DNA of 64,000 bases from CAXKXX01 sp964059975 (GTDB lineage Bacteria > Pseudomonadota > Gammaproteobacteria > Enterobacterales > Enterobacteriaceae). Positions 60,253-64,000 of the stretch are shown piece after piece. The notes under the pieces are model-generated. The model had not been told where the DNA came from. It searched no databases and saw only the letters and a list, made by a program, of their open reading frames with translations. How positions within the stretch are numbered: the first letter of the stretch is position 1; every line of letters begins with the position of its first letter. The position numbers and the translations under genes were made by a program. The DNA is taken from positions 28,763 to 92,762 of the forward strand of contig CAXKXX010000006.1 in the NCBI GenBank assembly GCA_964059975.1, given 5' to 3'.

Positions 60253-61176
60253 CTGTCTTCTTTTACTGCAATATAAGATAACCTCTGATGCGGATTCGTA
60301 TTTAAATTACTAACGCCTTCACATTTAATTTAAACCCATACCCCGCGATTCCACTGTCATTTAGAGCATTAGAGATGTGAGATGAATTATACTTAACCTT
60401 GTTAAGTATAATTCATTTTTCACTTAGAAAGACAATATATTCTTGCTCTAAGAAGTTGTTATTTTAAGTAAATCAACTGAATATCGGGTGTATCTTGAGA
60501 CTGTAATCTAGAAAAAATTGCTCGATTTTTAATTTTACGAGACAGAGCTTTCTGTAATTATATGACTACCAGTGTATCTGATAATATGTTGTTAGTATAC
60601 TCACAATAGAGCAGTGAGCATGCCCCTTATCATTTTTGTTAAATCTACTACTCCTCCCATAATAAAGATATAAATTTATACAGGAAAGAGGATATCATGT
60701 TATGTATGAATTAATCTCTTAGTTAAATGCTTTATGTACCTTTTCAAAGCGATAAAGGCCTTATTGAACGACGTAAATTAGAGGACAGCTCTATGAAACG
60801 AACTTATTCGTCTTTCAATTTTAAAAATGTTGCTAGTTTTAATAAAGAGAGTGCCCGACGGAAGCATTTCTGTCTGATTTACGTAATAAGATCCTGCTAG
60901 TAGAGGAATGCAGTAGGATGAGCTTAATTGAAGAAAAAGGATGGGTGTGTACGCAAGTTTATGTTTGTTAATAATTAAAATTTGTTCAATAGTGTGAAAT
61001 GACAAAATAAGCTCAACCGACTTCAACATAGCATGCAGATATTACCGGAATCGATAGCGTAGCTCAGGTGTTATATAACGAAGTCTTTAGATGATGATTC
61101 GTCGGATCTCAGCCCCACTTAGATCATGACTTTAGGATCCTGATCTGCATGATAATAATAATTCGTAAGGAGTTTT
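60253..61176. other. Spacer pgm-phr
   Basis: 924 bp. Holds the pgm terminator (60382-60420). An 83-codon minus-strand frame (60778-61029), hydrophobic at its start, has no known family and I do not call it. No other remnant recognised. Confidence 0.5.
60382..60420 (+). terminator. Intrinsic terminator of pgm
   Basis: ATGAATTATACTTAAC (60382-60397) is the exact reverse complement of 60401-60416, loop CTT, followed by four T (60417-60420) and then CAC that can pair with GTG upstream. It lies 130 bp after the pgm stop. Confidence 0.75.
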
Positions 61177-62613
61177 ATGCATAATGCTACTACGCATCTA
61201 GTCTGGTTTCGTAATGATCTGCGTATCACTGATAATAAAGCGCTTTATGCGGCCTGTAATAGGTCCGACGTTAAGGTGCTAGCAGTATTTATTGCCACGC
61301 CAAAGCAATGGAGAATACATAGTATGGCCCCTCGCCAAGCCGCATTGATTTACAGTAGTTTAAATCAATTAAAGAAAGCATTGGCGCAAAAAGGCATCCC
61401 CCTTTGCTACCATCAATGCGATGACTTTACTGCTTGCATCGACTGGATTACAGACTACTGTATAAGGCAGCGGGTGACCGCGCTGTTTTACAATCGGCAG
61501 TATGAACTAAATGAATGGCAAAGAGATCAGAAAGTAGAAAAACGTCTCTTAGGGAAAGTGCTCTGCCAGAACTTCGATGACAGTCTACTATTACCCCCCG
61601 GCAGCGTACACACTAAAAGTGGCAAAATATATAAAGTGTACACGCCATTCCGAGATGCTTTTATTCGTCGCTTAATCGAATCCGACGTATCCTGTCTTCC
61701 AGCACCAAAGTCGCGTAGCAATGCTTCACAATTACTGGATACGCTTCTAGAGTCTGAACACTTATATAATAAGACAGATAAGAATGCTCCTTCCGGAGAA
61801 CAAGCAGCGTTAGAGAGGCTGAAAAATTTTTGCAGGAAGCAAATACAGTGTTATTCTATTCAGCGAAACTTTCCATCTATTTCTGGTACTAGCAGCCTAT
61901 CTCCTTGCCTGGCAATTGGCCTACTATCTCCTCGACAATGCTTCAATCGCTTACGTGCTGAATATCCTGCGGTACTAGAAGAACGCGAAAGTTGTGCTTT
62001 CAATTGGCTTAATAGCCTAATTTGGCGCGAGTTCTATCGGAATTTAATTAGGCATTATCCAGAATTATGTAAACATAAACCCTTTATCGCATGGACAGAT
62101 AAAATACACTGGAAGAACGATGAATTGCTACTTAAATCTTGGGAGAGAGGGGAGACAGGCTATCCAATTGTTGACGCAGCTATGCGACAACTAAATAATA
62201 CCGGATGGATGCACAATAGGTTGAGAATGGTAAGCGCCAGTTTTTTAGTAAAAGATCTATTGATCGATTGGCGCGTCGGTGAACGTTACTTTATGTCTCA
62301 ATTGCTAGACGGTGATTTAGCAGCTAATAACGGTGGTTGGCAATGGAGCGCTTCCACCGGAACCGATTCAAGTCCTTATTTCCGCATATTTAATCCGACC
62401 AGACAGAGTGAACGCTTTGATCCAGAAGGTGTATTTATCCGAAAATGGTTGCCTGAGCTAGCGGATGTGCCAAATAATTATATTCATCAACCTCATCTCT
62501 GGGCTCAGAAGTATCAGATTTTGCTCAATTATCCTCGTCCTATAGTCGATCACGCAAAAGCTATCCCGGAAGCCATGTTGGCTTTTGATTCGGCAAAACG
62601 TAGATCTCTTTAA
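61177..62613 (+). CDS. phr: Deoxyribodipyrimidine photolyase Phr
   Basis: Repairs cyclobutane pyrimidine dimers using light, FADH- and a folate antenna. The 478 residues compare with 472 in E. coli. N-terminal antenna domain HLVWFRNDLRITDNKAL; FAD domain with SGTSSLSPCLAIGLLSPRQ, WLNSLIWREFYR, GYPIVDAAMRQLNNTGWMHNR and DGDLAANNGGWQWSASTGTDSSPYFRIFNP. Strong AAGGAG seven bases before the ATG. It directly precedes ybgI, as in E. coli with ybgA removed from the 5' side. A light-dependent enzyme in a presumed internal symbiont is notable. Confidence 0.96.
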   Translation: MHNATTHLVWFRNDLRITDNKALYAACNRSDVKVLAVFIATPKQWRIHSMAPRQAALIYSSLNQLKKALAQKGIPLCYHQCDDFTACIDWITDYCIRQRVTALFYNRQYELNEWQRDQKVEKRLLGKVLCQNFDDSLLLPPGSVHTKSGKIYKVYTPFRDAFIRRLIESDVSCLPAPKSRSNASQLLDTLLESEHLYNKTDKNAPSGEQAALERLKNFCRKQIQCYSIQRNFPSISGTSSLSPCLAIGLLSPRQCFNRLRAEYPAVLEERESCAFNWLNSLIWREFYRNLIRHYPELCKHKPFIAWTDKIHWKNDELLLKSWERGETGYPIVDAAMRQLNNTGWMHNRLRMVSASFLVKDLLIDWRVGERYFMSQLLDGDLAANNGGWQWSASTGTDSSPYFRIFNPTRQSERFDPEGVFIRKWLPELADVPNNYIHQPHLWAQKYQILLNYPRPIVDHAKAIPEAMLAFDSAKRRSL

Positions 62614-62691
62614 AGCGCATTATGGTGCATCTGGATCTTTCAGATTGTGATAAGTCTACTTTAAGCCGCACTTAGAAGGAAAGAAAAAATT

Positions 62692-63435
62692 ATGCTAAAT
62701 TTTGATTTAGAAGATCTTCTTAATAAAAAACTCAATACGTCCGCATTTCAAGATTATACTCCTAATGGATTGCAAGTCGAAGGACGAAAAAACGTACAAT
62801 GTATTGTAACCGGTGTAACTGCCTGTCAAGCTCTATTAGAGGCGGCGGTGGAACATAAAGCCGACGCCATTATTGTACATCATGGCTACTTCTGGAAAAA
62901 CGAAACTTCTATAGTACGTGGTATGAAGCGTAATCGCCTAAAAACATTACTGATCAATGACATCAACCTCTATAGTTATCACCTACCGCTTGATGCCCAT
63001 CCGGTTTTAGGAAATAACGCACAACTAGCAATAGCGCTTTGTATTCGGGTCATTGACGATTTAGCGACTCTGGTTCCATACGGAGAATTTGAGCAACCAA
63101 TTGATGCTTATAAATTGAAAAAGCGCATTGAGAATCATGTGGGTCGCAGTGTGCTATACTGCGGCGATAATGCCCCAGAACAGATCCGCCGTGTGGCGTG
63201 GTGTACCGGTAGTGGCCAGGGATTTATTGATAGTGCGGCGTATTTTGGCATAGACGCGTATATTAGCGGGGAGGTATCAGAACAAACTATTCACAGTGCG
63301 CGAGAGATGGGAATACATTTTTTTGCTGCTGGCCATCATGCTACGGAGCGGGGTGGTATAAGAGCTCTAGGCGACTGGTTAGCTCAGAATTATGGCTTTA
63401 ATTTAACCTTCATCGATATCCCAAATCCTGTTTGA
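62692..63435 (+). CDS. ybgI: NIF3-family metal-binding protein YbgI
   Basis: GTP cyclohydrolase 1 type 2 homologue, a toroidal di-metal protein of unresolved role, possibly in DNA repair or quinone-linked metabolism. The 247 residues equal the E. coli length. N-terminal DYTPNGLQVEG, metal histidines in IIVHHGYFWKNE near residue 64, YHLPLDAHPVLGNNAQLA and HHATERGG near residue 221. ATG preceded by AGAAGG 15 bases upstream. It lies 78 bp after phr, probably cotranscribed. Confidence 0.95.
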   Translation: MLNFDLEDLLNKKLNTSAFQDYTPNGLQVEGRKNVQCIVTGVTACQALLEAAVEHKADAIIVHHGYFWKNETSIVRGMKRNRLKTLLINDINLYSYHLPLDAHPVLGNNAQLAIALCIRVIDDLATLVPYGEFEQPIDAYKLKKRIENHVGRSVLYCGDNAPEQIRRVAWCTGSGQGFIDSAAYFGIDAYISGEVSEQTIHSAREMGIHFFAAGHHATERGGIRALGDWLAQNYGFNLTFIDIPNPV

Positions 63436-64000
63436 TCCCCCTCGACTCATAATGCAAGTTAGCTGCATCATTCAATTTCCTTCAAATCTTTAAGACCGAT
63501 ATTTACTTTAGGTGAGCAGAAATGCTCTACCGCCCACCTCTATATTTTCCCCCAACTAAAGACTACTGATCATTTCATATCGTGTATTTATATTGAGATC
63601 AAAGATTAATTGCGATCTCAAAACTGTCTAAAGTACGATTTTATCTAATAGCTAGTAGATTTTATGATGAATAAGGATTTTTAACCAATTTTTACACTTT
63701 TTATGACAGGATCCCTCTCTGACTCCTCCGATAAATGAGGCTTCTAAAATTAATAATTTTAGCCTCCTTCAATATCATCTATTGATTTACTAAAGAAGAT
63801 AAAAGGCTCTAGTATCTAGCAATTATAATGCGTAGTGTATAAGGATGTGTGCTCTTTTAAAGCATTAGACTTATCCTAATCCCACATCTTCTCGCTGGAT
63901 TTCGAGGCATAAAAGTTTCCGAGGGGGAATGTGCTATAACGAAGACGCGCTTCTTGCCAAAATTTGGTGCTTCGGGCGCTGAATTTTTAATTTGTAGCTA
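63436..64000. other. Spacer after ybgI
   Basis: 565 bp to the window edge without a gene. A quasi-palindrome at 63737-63766 (GAGGCT, AAAATTA / TAATTTT, AGCCTC with a TCT bulge) may be the ybgI 3' end structure. The pxp and sdh genes that follow in E. coli are not seen. Confidence 0.5.
63737..63766 (+). terminator. Bulged hairpin downstream of phr-ybgI
   Basis: GAGGCT pairs with AGCCTC and AAAATTA with TAATTTT around a single A; a TCT bulge interrupts the left arm. About 300 bp after the ybgI stop, no long U-tract. Confidence 0.35.

Overview
The window looks like a piece of the chromosome of a host-restricted gammaproteobacterial endosymbiont of the Enterobacterales. Almost every protein aligns end to end with its Escherichia coli counterpart, and local gene order is the E. 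coli order with genes deleted. I recognise 35 protein genes and 4 tRNA genes. They fill about 63% of the 64 kb; the rest is AT-rich spacer, often 1 to 3 kb long, where genes that belong there by synteny are missing. There are no insertion sequences, prophage, CRISPR array or toxin-antitoxin genes that I can see. This fits mid to late genome reduction, as in Sodalis-allied or mealybug-type symbionts; I cannot name the species.

Layout. 1-6.4 kb: gapA, epmA and a DedA-family gene, widely spaced. 6.7-9.4 kb (minus): lolB-ispE-prs. 11.3-16.5 kb (plus): hemA-prfA-prmC-sirB1-kdsA. 17.2-20.8 kb (minus): mfd, divergent from lolCDE (plus, 21-24.2 kb). 24.6-27.7 kb (minus): pyrG-eno. 29-44.3 kb (minus): the E. 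coli 14-15 minute block, ybeY-corC-lnt, leuS-lptE-holA-nadD, mrdA-rodA and lipA, without lipB, dacA, rlpA, rsfS, rlmH and ybeZ. 46-49.4 kb: miaB (minus), ubiF (plus) and a tRNA operon Leu-Gln-Met-Gln (minus). 52.7-63.4 kb: glnS (plus), fldA-fur (minus), pgm, phr, ybgI (plus), without asnB, the nag genes, ybfE/F and seqA.

Function. The retained set centres on the cell envelope: lipoprotein acylation (Lnt) and sorting (LolCDE, LolB), LPS assembly (KdsA, LptE) and rod-shape peptidoglycan synthesis (MrdA-RodA). It also covers translation (LeuS, GlnS, PrfA with PrmC, EpmA, YbeY, MiaB), glycolysis and cofactors (GapA, Eno, Pgm, NadD, LipA, IspE, HemA, UbiF), nucleotides (Prs, PyrG), repair (Mfd, Phr), DNA polymerase delta (HolA) and iron control (Fur, FldA).

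What stands out is how the sequence is mutating rather than a new gene system. Long perfect inverted repeats (13 to 29 bp stems), mostly without a U-tract, sit at or inside gene 3' ends; two of them have rewritten the ends of fldA and miaB. Exact 11-12 bp tandem duplications recur in four spacers, and a 22 bp one spans the lptE/holA junction. pgm appears to start on AUA, and lolB is split by a 9-A homopolymer. Faint remnants of rlmH and ybeZ lie exactly where synteny predicts. I found no convincing new multi-gene system.
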